From Theocolax elegans (Eukaryota; Arthropoda; Insecta; Hymenoptera; Cerocephalidae), in the NCBI GenBank assembly GCA_026168455.1, contig CM047426.1, forward strand, positions 63,129,562 to 63,193,561: a stretch of 64,000 nucleotides of DNA, in the 5' to 3' direction. Under the pieces are notes generated by a model. The model worked only from the letters and a program-made list of their open reading frames with translations. It ran no database searches and was not told the DNA's origin. The translations under genes and the position numbers were made by a program. Below are positions 10,824 through 21,873 of the stretch, in pieces; positions within the stretch are counted from its first letter, which is position 1, and every line of letters starts with the position of its first letter.

Positions 10824-12384
10824 TCAGTCGCAGACTGTCTCGTGCTGGATCCCAGAGAACTCCCAATTCACTCTCGGGTCCTTCCTTGTTGAGTTGGATC
10901 CACGTTGGCCGCAGACAGTCTTCAAGGGGAAGATCATGTATGATCTCCGGTGAATTCGCAACCCACTTACCAAGTGGGAATCCCCCAGCCTGCAGCAACT
11001 GAATGAGTTGATCCCTCAAGAGCTTCGCTGAATTGACGTCATCGGCGCCTGACAATATGTCGTCGACGTATCAATCCTTGAGCAGTGAACACATAGCCTC
11101 GGGATGCTTAGCTCCCTCATCCGTGCAGAGCTGGTGGAGGGTCCGCATCGACAAATAAGGGGCGCACGACTCTCCGTACGTGACCGTCAGCAACTTAAAA
11201 TGAATAATGGGATCCCTCTCATTGGGAGACCATAGAATGCGCTGCAAGTCTGCGTCTCTCTCGTCTACCAGGATTTGTCGATACATCATCTTAATGTCTG
11301 AGCAAAAGGCGAACCTATGTCTCCTCCACCGGATCAGTACTCCCCAGACAGGTGTCTGCAGCTTAGGGCCCGTCTGTAGAACGTCATTCAGGCTGCAGCC
11401 GGAGGAAGTTGGCCTGGACGCATCGAAAACGACTCTAAGCTTCGCCCCTTGATCTCCACGCTGCCAAATTGGAATGTGGGGAATGTAATGCACTTGTCTG
11501 TCAGTTTGGGCTAACTCGTCATCGTTGACGATTTGCATGTGACCCAAATGCAAGTAAGTGTCCATAAATTTCGTGTATTCTTTGGCGAGCAAGGCGTCTC
11601 TGCGCATCCGACGGTGGAGAGAGATGAGAGAGGCGCGAGCGCTGTCTAGACCGTCGCCAAGAGAGTTCAAGGCATTCTGTCTGAGCGGTAGGCGCACGAC
11701 GTAACGCCCTTCTCTGGTACGACGATGCTCGGAGAAGATGCGCTCACATGACTCGTCTTCAGGAGATTGTCGAATCGCCCTGGGCACGTCCTCGAGCTCC
11801 CAAAAGCGTTGTACCAGCTGAGATAAATGTTGATGGCTCCATAGATTGTGCTCGGAATGAACCGCGAGGCCAGCCACAGCCTGTAAACTCGCGAAGGTCG
11901 ATAATAAGCAACCTGACACCGCCCATCCAACGACAGTGCGCTGAGCCATGAGACCGGCCCGTCGATGCAATCCGGGTCTCAGGAGATCAGGCAGTACATT
12001 GTTGCCCACAAGGAGCTCAACTGGTCGAGGGGTTCCAAAGCTCCTATCAGCCAACTCCCAGCCCACCCATTGAGACATTATGTGGTCGTCGATAGGCACG
12101 GGGGGAACGACAAGTCCTAGACTTCGAAGGCAATGTGCCTCGAAGCGGATGGGTGATAGTCGATCTGGCAGATGCAGACTCAGAATGGCTTTTCCACGAG
12201 CACGCTCCAGAAGTCCTCCTCCGAGGCCACTGATGGCCACACAGGTCGGTTGGATAATGATGTTGAGTCGACGGGTTAGATTAAGTGAAATGACCGTTAT
12301 TTCTGAGCCACTGTCGAGCATTGCTCTCACCTGCAGTGGTGGTCTGTGACCATTTCCAATGCGAAGGATAACGGTCGGGAGCAA
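10824..12384 (-). pseudogene. BEL1 protease and reverse transcriptase, nonsense codon before YVDD
   Basis: The N-terminal part has the retroviral-type aspartic protease motif MLDSGSEITVIS. It is followed by the BEL/Pao linker and the reverse transcriptase fingers and palm: KLRVVFDASRP, FCSDIKMMYRQI and LTVTYGESCAPYLS. A TGA at 11071-11073 interrupts the frame right before YVDDILSGADD, the catalytic metal-binding motif, and the same frame continues to about 10824. Reading frame and gag frame are the same, separated only by another TGA at the gag end, so the element probably once had a single gag-pol frame like other BEL/Pao elements. Confidence 0.85.
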
Positions 12385-12390
12385 TGTCAG

Positions 12391-13734
12391 TCAGGATGCC
12401 TGAGGATCTTCAACAGTGGCGAGCGATAACCGTGGTTGTTTGGGCGGCACTGGCGCCTGAATTTGTGCACCTTCGCGTTTTTGGTCATCATGAATGAGTA
12501 TGTGGTGCGAAGCTTGGCAGTGCCGGCACGTGGATTTAGAAGGACATGTGCGAGCGGCATGGCCTGGGCGAAGACAATTAAAACACCATCGGCCCTTCAC
12601 AACAGCTTCTCTTCTACCAGTTGGATCGAGTGCCAGAAATTTGTCACAGTAGCCAATGTAATGATGGTCGCTACAGAACGTGCAATTCGACCCAGCTTCG
12701 CGTGTGGCAAGGCTGCGAACGCCACGGCTGAAGGAAGGGGGATGTGACGGCTTGACCGGTACCAGGCGAGATGTCTTGGATCCCTCTACCGAGCTGATTG
12801 AGCGGCAACGTCTAATGAGGAAGTCGGACAGCATGTTGAACGTCACCAAGGTTTCGTCTCGTGCGCGAGGGGGTTCTTCGCCGACCTGACCAACTGAATT
12901 AAAAGTCAATTTTTCCATTTCATTTTCCCAGGCACGTCGAGTCATTGGATCCGTACATGATTCAGCTATTGACACAAACCAATCGTCCCACGAGTCCACT
13001 GGACGATTTAATGCGCGGAGCTGGTCTCGATGTCGACTCAATGTATCCAGTAAAGTCTGCAAACCAATAGATGATTCTTCGCGCTGCGGCTTGAGATTTC
13101 GCAGAATGCTCAGATGATCCTGGATCAGCAGACGACGATGCTCGAAGCGCATCTCAAGCAAGCTCCATGCGGTAGCGTAATTGTTGCTGGTGACCTGCAA
13201 TGAGCCAAGAGCGGCGCTGGCGTTCCCCTGCACATGCGTCTTGAGATAATAAAATTTCTCGACCTCGGTTAATCGAGGATTGTCGTGGATCAAGGCGCGG
13301 AAGAGGTCGCGGAACGATTCCCACTCGTCTCGACGACCCGAAAAGGTGGGCACGTTGATCTGAGGTAACCGGGCGTGAGACGTCATCGTGAAATCGACCT
13401 GTTCAGTGATGAGATGACTGCGACGAGACGAAGTCGCCGTAGGTTGAGGCTCCAACCTTCGGTGAACATCGAATAATAGAGACTGCGCCGCAACAAAGCT
13501 CTCCTCGATGAAACAGTAATCTGAAGCTCTCTCGTAACCCTCCAATTGCTCGTCCGTAAGAGAAAGTAGCCCCAGATTGTTGGCTTGGAAGTCGGACCAG
13601 TATGAGTTGAGCATGTCCGACCGGGTGTTGACTGATCCCAGCGTCCAAGCATCATCCGGTGTCTGCAAGATCTTGCGAGTGAATGCCTTAATGACGTCGG
13701 CCAAAGCGCGTTGGGTTGACAGTAAAGTCGACAT
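12391..13734 (-). CDS. BEL1 Gag
   Basis: An uninterrupted 447-codon frame. Residues about 125-300 form the BEL/Pao Gag core with LPQINVPTFSGRRDEWESFR, a conserved FYYLKTHVQGNA block and DSWDDWFVSIAES. Near the C-terminus lie two zinc knuckles (CTFCSDHHYIGYCDKF and CFNCLRPGHAARTC) plus a further Cys/His pair, as expected for an RNA-binding Gag. It would assemble into virus-like particles in the cytoplasm. The stop is a TGA followed in the same frame by protease sequence, so this may be readthrough or a mutated gag-pol frame. The Met at 13734 is the first in the frame, just after the short remaining leader. Confidence 0.85.
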   Translation of the reverse strand: MSTLLSTQRALADVIKAFTRKILQTPDDAWTLGSVNTRSDMLNSYWSDFQANNLGLLSLTDEQLEGYERASDYCFIEESFVAAQSLLFDVHRRLEPQPTATSSRRSHLITEQVDFTMTSHARLPQINVPTFSGRRDEWESFRDLFRALIHDNPRLTEVEKFYYLKTHVQGNASAALGSLQVTSNNYATAWSLLEMRFEHRRLLIQDHLSILRNLKPQREESSIGLQTLLDTLSRHRDQLRALNRPVDSWDDWFVSIAESCTDPMTRRAWENEMEKLTFNSVGQVGEEPPRARDETLVTFNMLSDFLIRRCRSISSVEGSKTSRLVPVKPSHPPSFSRGVRSLATREAGSNCTFCSDHHYIGYCDKFLALDPTGRREAVVKGRWCFNCLRPGHAARTCPSKSTCRHCQASHHILIHDDQKREGAQIQAPVPPKQPRLSLATVEDPQAS

Positions 13735-13830
13735 GATCCTTCTACAATATACAATAGTACATTTTATTTATTTTTTTTTTTTTAGGGAGAAGGAGAGAGG
13801 GAGAGATAGATAGATAGATAGATAGATAAC
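13735..13830. repeat. BEL1 leader remnant and GATA tail of the nested LINE
   Basis: About 60 bases upstream of gag remain of the BEL leader, containing an A/T run. Next to it is a purine tract and five to six GATA units (13806-13828), which on the minus strand form the (TATC)n 3' tail of the LINE that continues to 18435. Confidence 0.65.
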
Positions 13831-14429
13831 TTTATTAGGTTTTAGGGGTAGAAACCCCGTAAACACAAAAATACATACATCATTGACAGTGTAAAAATAA
13901 AATAACAAATGAAAATTATAACAAATAAAATAACAAGTGATGAGATAACAATAAAAAGCAAAAAGTGCATAAGTATATAAATAAAAATAATAATAAGAAT
14001 AAAAACGTAAGTAAAACGAAATAAAGAATACAAAATAAGAAAAAAGTTATAATAAAATTAAAAGTGAAAATAAAAATAAATAAATAAATAAACAACAATG
14101 AAAATAAAACGCAAACGAGATTGATAATACAATGCTAAGTACAATGGGACGAGCGACAACAGAATGAGTGCAAGGTAAGAATAAAAATAAAAAGTAAAAA
14201 TAAAAATGAGTAAAAGAAAAATTATAAAATTAATAGAATAAATTATGCTAAAAAAGAAAAAATAATACTGATAATGAATAAAGTATCACAAAATTAGAAA
14301 AAATTAAAAATATCACAGCGCAAAATTATCACATTAGTCATTAACAGCATTATCCTCATTCTGTATCTATAGGTCGCTTACATTACTAGTATCACATAAA
14401 ACACTTATATTTAAATCACATAGGTCGCT

Positions 14430-17400
14430 TTAGTGGGGACGGATGAGGTTCTCTCGAGTCGCTCTTTCCTCCCAAGCTAAAGAGTCGAGACGAAGAAAAT
14501 GGGTGAAGACAGTTTGTTTGAATGTGACGATGAGGGATGGATCGAATGACGTGATAGAGAGCGAGTTTAATTGTTTGGTGGCCGTAATGACAAATGATTT
14601 ATGTAGCGATTCGGTGCGAGGGGGAAGATAGGTCAGCGGTTTGGGAGGATGACGAGATGAGATGCGTAAATTAGATGAGCTGTTGAGTTTGATGAAGTGA
14701 TCTGCTAGGTAGTGGGGAGAATTATGTGATAAAATGGAAAATAATAAAGAGGTAATGAAGAATAATCGTCTCGACTCAACAGATAGCCAGCCCAACTTCA
14801 ACCTATAGGGCGTCACATGATCAAATCTACGCAAGTTTCCCCAAACAAATCTTACGCAAGCATTTAGGAGCCTTTGGAGCTTTAAGTTTCTGGTCTGGTC
14901 CAAATCGTTATAGACCGCACAAGCATAGTCGAAGTGAGGTAATATTAATGCTTCAACAAGAAATTTTCGGGTGTATCTGGAGAAAGCACGTTTATGAAAC
15001 CGTAACGAACGTAAGATTCCGTGCACCCTCTGGGAAATTGCCAAAACGTGTTTGGACCAGTCCAGAGTTGGCAGTAGCCAGACTCCAAGTGATTTTACTT
15101 GATTTTCGTACTGGAGCGATTTATTCAAAAGCATAACTCGCGGGGCAGGTTAGGTCCATACGCGAGACATATGCCTTACTGCCCAGGATCATTACTTTAG
15201 TTTTGTTAATGTTTAAATCTAGACCATTGAGGGAGGCCCAGGACGCAACCGCATTTGCGTCATGTGTGATTCTCTGGACCCCCAATTCGAATTCGTCCGG
15301 AGGAAAGGAGTAGTAAACCTGGGCATCATCAGCATAAATCATATGATTACTGCATTGAAGAACATCCGGGAGATCATTAATAAAAACTGAAAAGAGTAAT
15401 GGACCCAGAACACTGCCCTGCGGTACGCCTGAGTTGACCCCAAGCCAGTCAGAGCAGACGCCTAACTCATCTACTACCGCTTGCGAGCGACCGACCAAGT
15501 AGTGAAAAAAACATCTAAGAACCGTGTTTGAGCAACCCATATCTCGTAGCTTGATCAACAAAGGGCCGTGCGGTACCGAGTCAAACGCCTTGGAGAAGTC
15601 GAACAGAACCAAAATCGTGATCATACGTGAATCAATGGCTCTTCTGATGTCGTCGAGAACACCCAAAAGGGCGGTCTGTGTGCTGTGGCCTCTGCGAAAA
15701 CCTGCCTGTCTATCAATCAGTTTAAGATTTGATTCCAAATAATGAGATAACTGCGAGTGTACCAACCTTTCAAGCAGTTTAGAGACCTCACAGAGCTTCG
15801 CAATAGGCCTAGTATCAGAGCAAGATTCAATCCTGTTCGACTTCGCCAATGGAAAGAGTAGAGCTCTCTTCCAGCAGTCAGGAAAGTACCCAAGAGATAA
15901 CATATCGTTGAATAAATAAGTAAGCTGCGGGGTCAATTGTGGCTCAAGTAATTTTAGCATCACAACGGATAGCCCGTCCGTCCCCACTGCCCTTGACTTA
16001 GCATTAAAAAGAGCACGCCGAACTCCTGAGGAGGAGATTGCATTAAATTCAAAGGAAGGCGAACTAAGGGGATCGGAAGCAGAGGAGTAAAGAGTGTTTA
16101 GAAAGGAAGGTGAAAGCGGGGGAATCCGATTGGAGATTGAGACGAAATGATTATTAAGTTGCTGGGTGGTGAAAGAGTCTAACGGGGATATGTTGGCTTT
16201 GGCGCACAGACCAAGATTTTTTAGCTCCCTCCATTTGGCTTTGGGGTTTGCAGCATTTTTTAATTTGTTTGTAAGAAATTTATATTTATTACTATCGAGA
16301 AGATTTGAAACTCTGTTTCTTAGTGTTTTAAATTTCTCTTAGTCCTCAAAACGGTTAGATAGTTTAAAATTCTTAAAAGCCAAATTTCTAAATTTAATAA
16401 GCTTTTTAATCTCCGTTGTCATCCAGGGCTTAGATTTATTGCTGACAGTTGTGAGTTTAGCTGGAGCAACAGAATCAAAAGCGGAGAGAGCTGAAACCAT
16501 AAGATGTGAAACGGAAGCACGAAGGTGGGAGGTTGAATCGCTGTGAGGGAGATTATGAGATGAGTGAAATAAGTTAGATGAAGATGTGCTGAGTGAATGA
16601 GAGTTATGTGAAGTGAGTAATAAATTAGGTAAAGACATGCAGGATGAATGAGAGTGAGAAGTGGATAATAAGTTAGATGATGACATGCTAAGAGATGACG
16701 AGTGGCAAATGGGGATAGGTGGATCCGATGTATGAGAGAGAGGTGGATTATTGATGAGAGAACAAGGCAGTGAAGACAAATTCCCATTCAGATTCGGGTT
16801 CAAATACAAATTCGAATTCAAGTGCAAAAACGAGCTGTGATTCCGGTCAGGCGACTCTACAGGAATTGGAAAATGAGGTTCTTGTGAAAAATGAGATATG
16901 AGTTCTATATTAGAGTTATAAATAGTATTGAACGAGTTAACTAGTACTTGGAGGTTGATCCCCTCCAAATCACGTGACCAGTACCTTTTTAGTTTAGGCG
17001 GGTCTTTGTTAATAAGTAGTTGTAGAGCTATGTAGTCATGGCCCGCAGCGAAGGGAGTTGTTGACTTGTAGTAACTAAAGTAAGGTGAAGGATCACTAAT
17101 AAGGAAGAGATCAAGCCATATGTGCGAAGAGCCTAAAGATGTGATCGCATGATGAGTTGGTTCAGAGATAACGAGCGATAAGTTGAGGGCAGTTATGTTA
17201 GCTCTCATCATGTCTGCCGCAGCACTTGAAGACTTCATATCAATATTGAAGTCTCCAGTAATAACAGCAAGACCGTGGGAAGGAAGGAAATCAGATAGTA
17301 AATTAAAGAAATTTATGGGGTAAGATGCTGTTGGCCGTCTGTAGACAACACTGAGAAGAAGCAAAGACGATTTACCAATAATATGTAGAATGAAGAACTC

Positions 17401-17700
17401 AGGAGAGTTCGAAAATAGTTTGTCAGATTGGGCCAACAAGTTGACTTTGTACTCGTCCCGGACGTAAGCAGCAACTCCCCCTCCTTCCTTACCCACTCGG
17501 TCATGTCTGTATAGAGTGTACCCAGGCAATTTTACTATATCAGAGGAATCCGATTCCGTAAGAAAGGTCTCTGTAAGTGCAATCGCATCGAAGGCTTGTG
17601 GATAAATTAGTGATTAAATTGATGAGAAGTGAGTTTTGAGCCTATTGATGTTAATGTGAATGATGGAGAAAGAAGGTTTGAGTGATTGTGAGTGAAAAAG
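14430..17700 (-). pseudogene. LINE ORF2: endonuclease and reverse transcriptase, few lesions
   Basis: The apurinic-type endonuclease begins near 17690 (IIHININRLKTHFSS), has a stop near 17615, and continues with ALTETFLTE, VYRRP, VITGDFNID and the terminal FAAGHDYIALQL, a variant of the usual SDH motif. The same frame carries one TAA at 16339-16341 and runs on to 15121. The reverse transcriptase includes LFDFSKAFDSVPHG, SGVPQGSVLGPLLFSVFIND, the catalytic MIYADDAQVY and LDLNINKTKVMILG. A one-base loss near 15135-15145 shifts to the frame 15134-14430 with the C-terminal PHFDYACAVY block. About four lesions inactivate it. The enzyme would nick the target and copy element RNA there. Confidence 0.85.
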
Positions 17701-17721
17701 AGGCGTCTGGCCGGCTGCCTT

Positions 17722-18435
17722 TCATAAGAAAGAAGGAGCAGTATTGACCGGAAGGGAGTTAGGTGATAATGAAAGGAGTTCGGCTTCGGAGAGAATGCGA
17801 AGTAAAGCGCCCTTTTTTTCTTTTCGCATATATACCGTACAATTTTTTACAATCGGTCGCATATAGCCTAGTTCTTTCGCTTTTCGTAGAGCTAACATCC
17901 AAAGGGCGTGGACAGTCTTCGGCCATAAAGGTCTAATATACAGTGAGGATTCTCCTCCCGAGCCAAAAATGCTAGATGTCGTGGCACCTTTTAAACGAAA
18001 GGCCTTATCAACTATTAGATCTCTGACGGCCGGAGAAGAGACCTTACAAACCAGACTCTTAGAGACGTTGAATGAAGGAGCAGTAGACGTGGTTGACAGG
18101 CTTGAGACCAAAGAAGAGAGATTAGCTGGGTTGATTGGGCGCGACAGCCAAGGTCGAATCTCAACGATATGCGGTATTACGAGCGGGAGATTAAGGTGTG
18201 TTAATACCAATTCAATTAACCTGAGATCGCTTATGGTGGAATCCGTAGGTAGACCCGAGAATAACACGTCACAGGAATTATTATCCTGCACCCCAGTATC
18301 AATCAAAGCCGCCGGTGTTGAAGATGCTGACCCTTGATCAATAAACTTACTCATATTAGCCTCAAGCCGCTCAACACGAGCTCCCACCTCATTGAAGCGT
18401 TCATCGGAAGCCGCCTCAAGGGTATCGACACATGT
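17722..18435 (-). pseudogene. LINE ORF1, 5'-truncated
   Basis: The frame is open to the BEL1 LTR border and then runs through LTR bases, so its true start is missing. A short coiled coil (FNEVGARVERLEANMSKF) is followed by a fold-like block CDVLFSGLPTDSTISDLRLI, resembling the RNA-recognition-like domain of LINE ORF1 proteins, and a basic C-terminal domain (VHALWMLALRKAKELGY...VYMRKEKKGALLRI). Such proteins bind element RNA. Its stop lies just before the ORF2 endonuclease. The seven residues before TCVDTLEAASDER are LTR-derived. Confidence 0.7.
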
Positions 18436-18655
18436 TGGGTTTTTATAAAGAACCAAGTCGTAGGCGGTGAAATATGCTTTTTATTGTCTTAAGACTATCT
18501 ACAAGAGACAACGTACTTCCGTCGAGTCTAGATCGACACTGACCGCTCCTCATCAACCAGTCTCTCTTCTCTTCAATCCCCACCACTGGAGGGGTCGCCC
18601 GAGCGAAATGGTACGAAGACTCCCGAAGTTGACAACGCCCGCAGCAAAACAAACA
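18436..18655 (-). repeat. 5' LTR of BEL1 (220 bp)
   Basis: Same 220 bases as 8636-8855. On the minus strand it is preceded by the Helitron codons for VVPYNP and followed immediately by LINE ORF1 sequence. No recognisable tRNA-complementary primer-binding site follows it. Confidence 0.9.
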
Positions 18656-20400
18656 TGTGGATTATATGGAACAACAAAAGTATTATCCGCAGTTTAGTTT
18701 TTGGAGTATATAATTAATGATCCATCATTCCGTCTGCGATAAATAGGATAACCATTATGAGATAATTCTGTTTGTGAAGTAAAACATTTTGGAAAATTTT
18801 TTGTGCAATACGTTTTTGTTTCGTGCATGGAGACACTATTTTTATTCTGAACTCCACAAGGGCCATGAATCATATTTTGTTTTACTAACTCATATAATCT
18901 TTGGAAATTTGTTTCTATTAGGAATTTCAGCACATATGAGAGTATTAATTTGATCTGTTTTTTGAATTTTATCTTTTTCATCTAACCATAATAACATATG
19001 AATATGAGGCAATCCGCGTTTTTGAAATTCGATTACATAAATGTATGAATTCAATTTACCAATAATTTCTTCCTACAGTAACTCGTTCATTAATACCTTT
19101 ACTTTTTGATCAAATACTCGTACTATTAGATCTGGTCTCTCGAGTGTATCTTCGTGTTCTAATAAGTTTTCTGTAATTTCTTTCCATTTTGGATTACATG
19201 TCATTGTTACAAAAATGTCCGGTTTTCCATTATTTGCATTATGGTTGTTTCATCTAAAAAGTTCTGTTGCATTGCTCTTGGGCTGGCTATAAAACTAGAT
19301 GGAAAAATAACCATTTTACTAATAGAAATATTTTTATTACTATATGTATTGTTAAGTTGATCCATTAAACCTTTATATTGTTCTGTTCGTATATTATGTT
19401 GATCTTTTCATATAAAATATAAACGATTATTTTCAACTTTCGTCCACGAATTGAGAATAAATTGGTTGGATAAACTTTTAAGATTTAAACATGGATTAAA
19501 TTCTTTTCGTATACTAAATCTGTATGAATAATATTGTAAAGCAGTTATATTATCATATTTTCGTTCACCTGAACTTTTTATAAATGGTTCCCAACCTGAA
19601 TCACCGTATGGAATTACTATTAATTAATGGATATACCATTGGATCAATATCTTTGTTAATAATTGCAATTGTTTGAGGTTTTTTTCCTTTTTGAAAAATA
19701 CATATATCTCTATTGGAAGGTGGTTCTCCATTTTCTCCAACATATACGATAGCAACTTCATTACAAACCGCTATTTGTGATTTATTTTTTAATGTTTTAT
19801 CTCTAGTTAAATACATTTTAATTTCTTGAACTGGACGATTTAATTCAGTTGAACGTGCATGTTCTTCTTTTTCGATTTCATGCATCATTTTATATGCATT
19901 TGCAAATGGATTTATTTCACGTAGTACACATCTAATTCTTGTATTAATTCATTGTCTAAATTGTTCTGATGACATTGAGATAATCTATATTCATTTGCTA
20001 TTTTATTGTCTAGTATGTATAATTCGCCAAATTTTGGACTTTCAGATTCATTTGGATGTAAAGCATACGTATTGTGGTAAATTTGATCACAAATTTTTAA
20101 TACTTGCAGTCCAGCAGTAGTAAAATGAGCTAATTTTGCACCAAAACTTGCAAATGCTAATAAATTGTTGTCAATTCTTATATTTTGTTTAAAATTTTTA
20201 TCTTTAATAGATTGTCCTAATAAATAAGTTTTAAAAGTTTCAGGATACGGAGTGATACTTTCAAGTTTTACTTTGTTTCTATGAAAACAATTGGCATACT
20301 TATTATCTTTTTTTATTTCGTTTCTGAAATGTATTGCTTCGCAATATTGACATTCGTAAATAAGTTTTCCAAGGTAATTGCACTCAATTGTTAGATTCAT
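18656..20400 (-). pseudogene. Helitron A, N-terminal cysteine region and HUH Rep
   Basis: Pieces in several frames follow the Helitron order. The frame 20400-19912 has CEYC-type cysteines (CNYLGKLIYECQYCEAIHF), a CFHRNKVKLE segment, ASFGAKL, QIYHNTYALHPNESESPKF and LYILD. A further frame (19888-19601) holds RPVQEIKMYLTRD. Near 18984-19016 the minus strand reads GLPHIHMLLWL, the HUH metal-binding motif of the rolling-circle initiator. The frame 18981-18694 has MIHGPCG and GYPIYRRRN, then VVPYNP just before the BEL1 LTR. Frame changes and stops show that this copy is dead. In intact elements Rep nicks and rejoins single-stranded DNA. Confidence 0.8.
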
Positions 20401-20459
20401 AAAATTCTACCAACTTATATACTTTGGTCATTTGTTTTCATTTTTACTTTTAGTTATTA

Positions 20460-21440
20460 GAATTTACTTTTTTCTAGATTGAGATACACTACATTTTCGT
20501 TTTCGGTCTGTTTCACTCTTCATTTTAAAGGTTTCATTATTCTCAACTTCAAATTGTGAAGCCCGAAATTTGTGTATTTGTTCTGGTTCAGTTATTTAGT
20601 GTGCCTTAATCATTTGTTTTCTTTTCTCACTCTTTATTCTAGAGATTTCTTTTTTTTTATCGGCTGATTGTGATGCTCTAAACTTACGTTATCGTTCTGC
20701 TTCGGCTAATTTTTGTTCTTCAGTCATTTGTATTCTTTTCTTGGTTTTTATTACTGAGATTTCTTTTTTTTTATCTGCAGATTGAGATGCTCTAAACTTA
20801 CATTGTCGTTCTGCTTCGGCTAATTTTTGTTCTTCAGTCATTTGTATTCTTTTCTTGGTTTTTATTATTGAGATTTCTTTCTTTTTATCTGCTGATTGAG
20901 ATGCTCTAAACTCACGCACTCGCTTTGCCTCAGCTAATTTGTATTCTTCAGTCATTTGTTCTCTTTTCTTGCTTTTTATTATTGAGATTTCTTTTTTTTT
21001 ATCTGCAGATTGAGATGCTATAAACTCACGCACTCGCTGTGTCTCAGCTAATTTGTATTCTTCAGTCATTTGTATTCTTTTCTTGGTTTTTATTACTGAG
21101 ATTTCTTTTTTTTTATCTGCAAATTGAGATGCTCTAAACTCACGCACTCGCTTTGCCTCAGCTAATTTGTATTCTTCAGTCATTTGTTCTCTTTTCTTGC
21201 TTTTTATTATTGAGATTTTTTTTATCTGCAGATTGAGATGCTATAAACTCACGCACTCGCTGTGTCTCAGCTAATTTGTATTCTTTAGTCATTTGTTCTC
21301 TTTGCCTGCTTTTTATTATTCAGATTTTTTTTTATCTTCAGATTGTGATTCTTAAACTTACGTTGTCGTTCTGCTTTGGCTATTTTTTGTTCTTGAGTCA
21401 TTTGTTTTATTTTTTTGTCTTTAATTGTTGCTGATTCTGT
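20460..21440 (-). repeat. 114-bp coding tandem array in Helitron A
   Basis: On the minus strand, Met-Thr-Glu-Glu units recur at 21183, 21069, 20955, 20841 and 20727, exactly 114 bp (38 codons) apart, with more decayed units on both sides. Each unit reads MTEEYKLAEAKRVREFRASQ followed by SADKKKEIS and KTKKR. The repeats are highly charged and probably helical. Similar charged N-terminal repeats precede the Rep domain in other insect Helitron proteins. Five units are open (21183-20689); outer units are frameshifted. Confidence 0.8.
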
Positions 21441-21589
21441 TTCTCCATCTTCAGATTGAGATGGTCGTAATTTTCTTTTACATTCTGATTTATTAATTTT
21501 GCTTTGTTGTTTTATTTCAAAGGATTTGATTTTTATAACGTGTAGCTCTTTATTCTGTTGGTTAAAATTTTTTTTTGATAGCGATAGTG

Positions 21590-21870
21590 TTAAATCTTTA
21601 ATTTCATATTTTTTTATACTTCTTCGTGTGATTTCTTCATATGTACATCTTTAATTTGTTGTTTTAGTGTGTCAGCAAAAGTAAGTTTTGTTTTTTGTTT
21701 TGTTATTTCTGTTTTACTATCATTAATAGTCGTCCTTTTTTCTTTTAATTCTTTATGGAATTGGTTATCTAGTTTAATTAAATCGATTGACTCATTAATC
21801 AATGGAACATTTAGCAATGAATTATGATAAGTAGCCGAATACTCTGATATATTATAATTTTTAAAAACTT
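21590..21870 (-). pseudogene. Helitron A linker between protease and repeat array
   Basis: A frame at 21817-21614 encodes a lysine-rich linker (LKLDNQ-like start, TKLTFADTLKQQIKDVHMKK). No domain is recognisable. It lies between the protease and the 114-bp array in the same orientation, so it probably belongs to the Helitron polyprotein. Helitron B has a comparable short linker after its protease, at 47624-47786. Confidence 0.45.
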
Positions 21871-21873
21871 GTT

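Larger units (their letters stand above)
13806..18435 (-). mobile_element. Nested L2/Kiri-like LINE, nearly full length
   Basis: Minus-strand LINE with a 5'-truncated ORF1 (18435-17722) and an ORF2 with endonuclease and reverse transcriptase (about 17700-14430), a 600-bp AT-rich 3' region, and a (TATC)n tail. Near the 3' end the sequence GGGGTTTCTACCCC can form a small hairpin just before AATAAAG; the same hairpin occurs in another LINE 3' end at 42028. The 5' border coincides exactly with the BEL1 LTR. Only a few lesions are present. Clade assignment rests on overall ORF2 appearance. Confidence 0.75.
8636..18655 (-). mobile_element. BEL1: BEL/Pao LTR retrotransposon with a nested LINE
   Basis: Bounded by two 220-bp LTRs with no difference that I can see. 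Between them on the minus strand: 5' LTR, an L2/Kiri-like LINE, then gag, protease, reverse transcriptase, RNase H and integrase of the BEL/Pao type, a polypurine tract and the 3' LTR. No primer-binding site follows the 5' LTR; LINE ORF1 sequence abuts it directly. The flanking target bases do not give a clean 4-6 bp duplication. The coding region has two in-frame TGA codons and at least three deletions. Identical LTRs imply a recent insertion while the coding region is broken, so the copy was probably moved by proteins supplied in trans, or its LTRs were homogenised. Confidence 0.85.
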
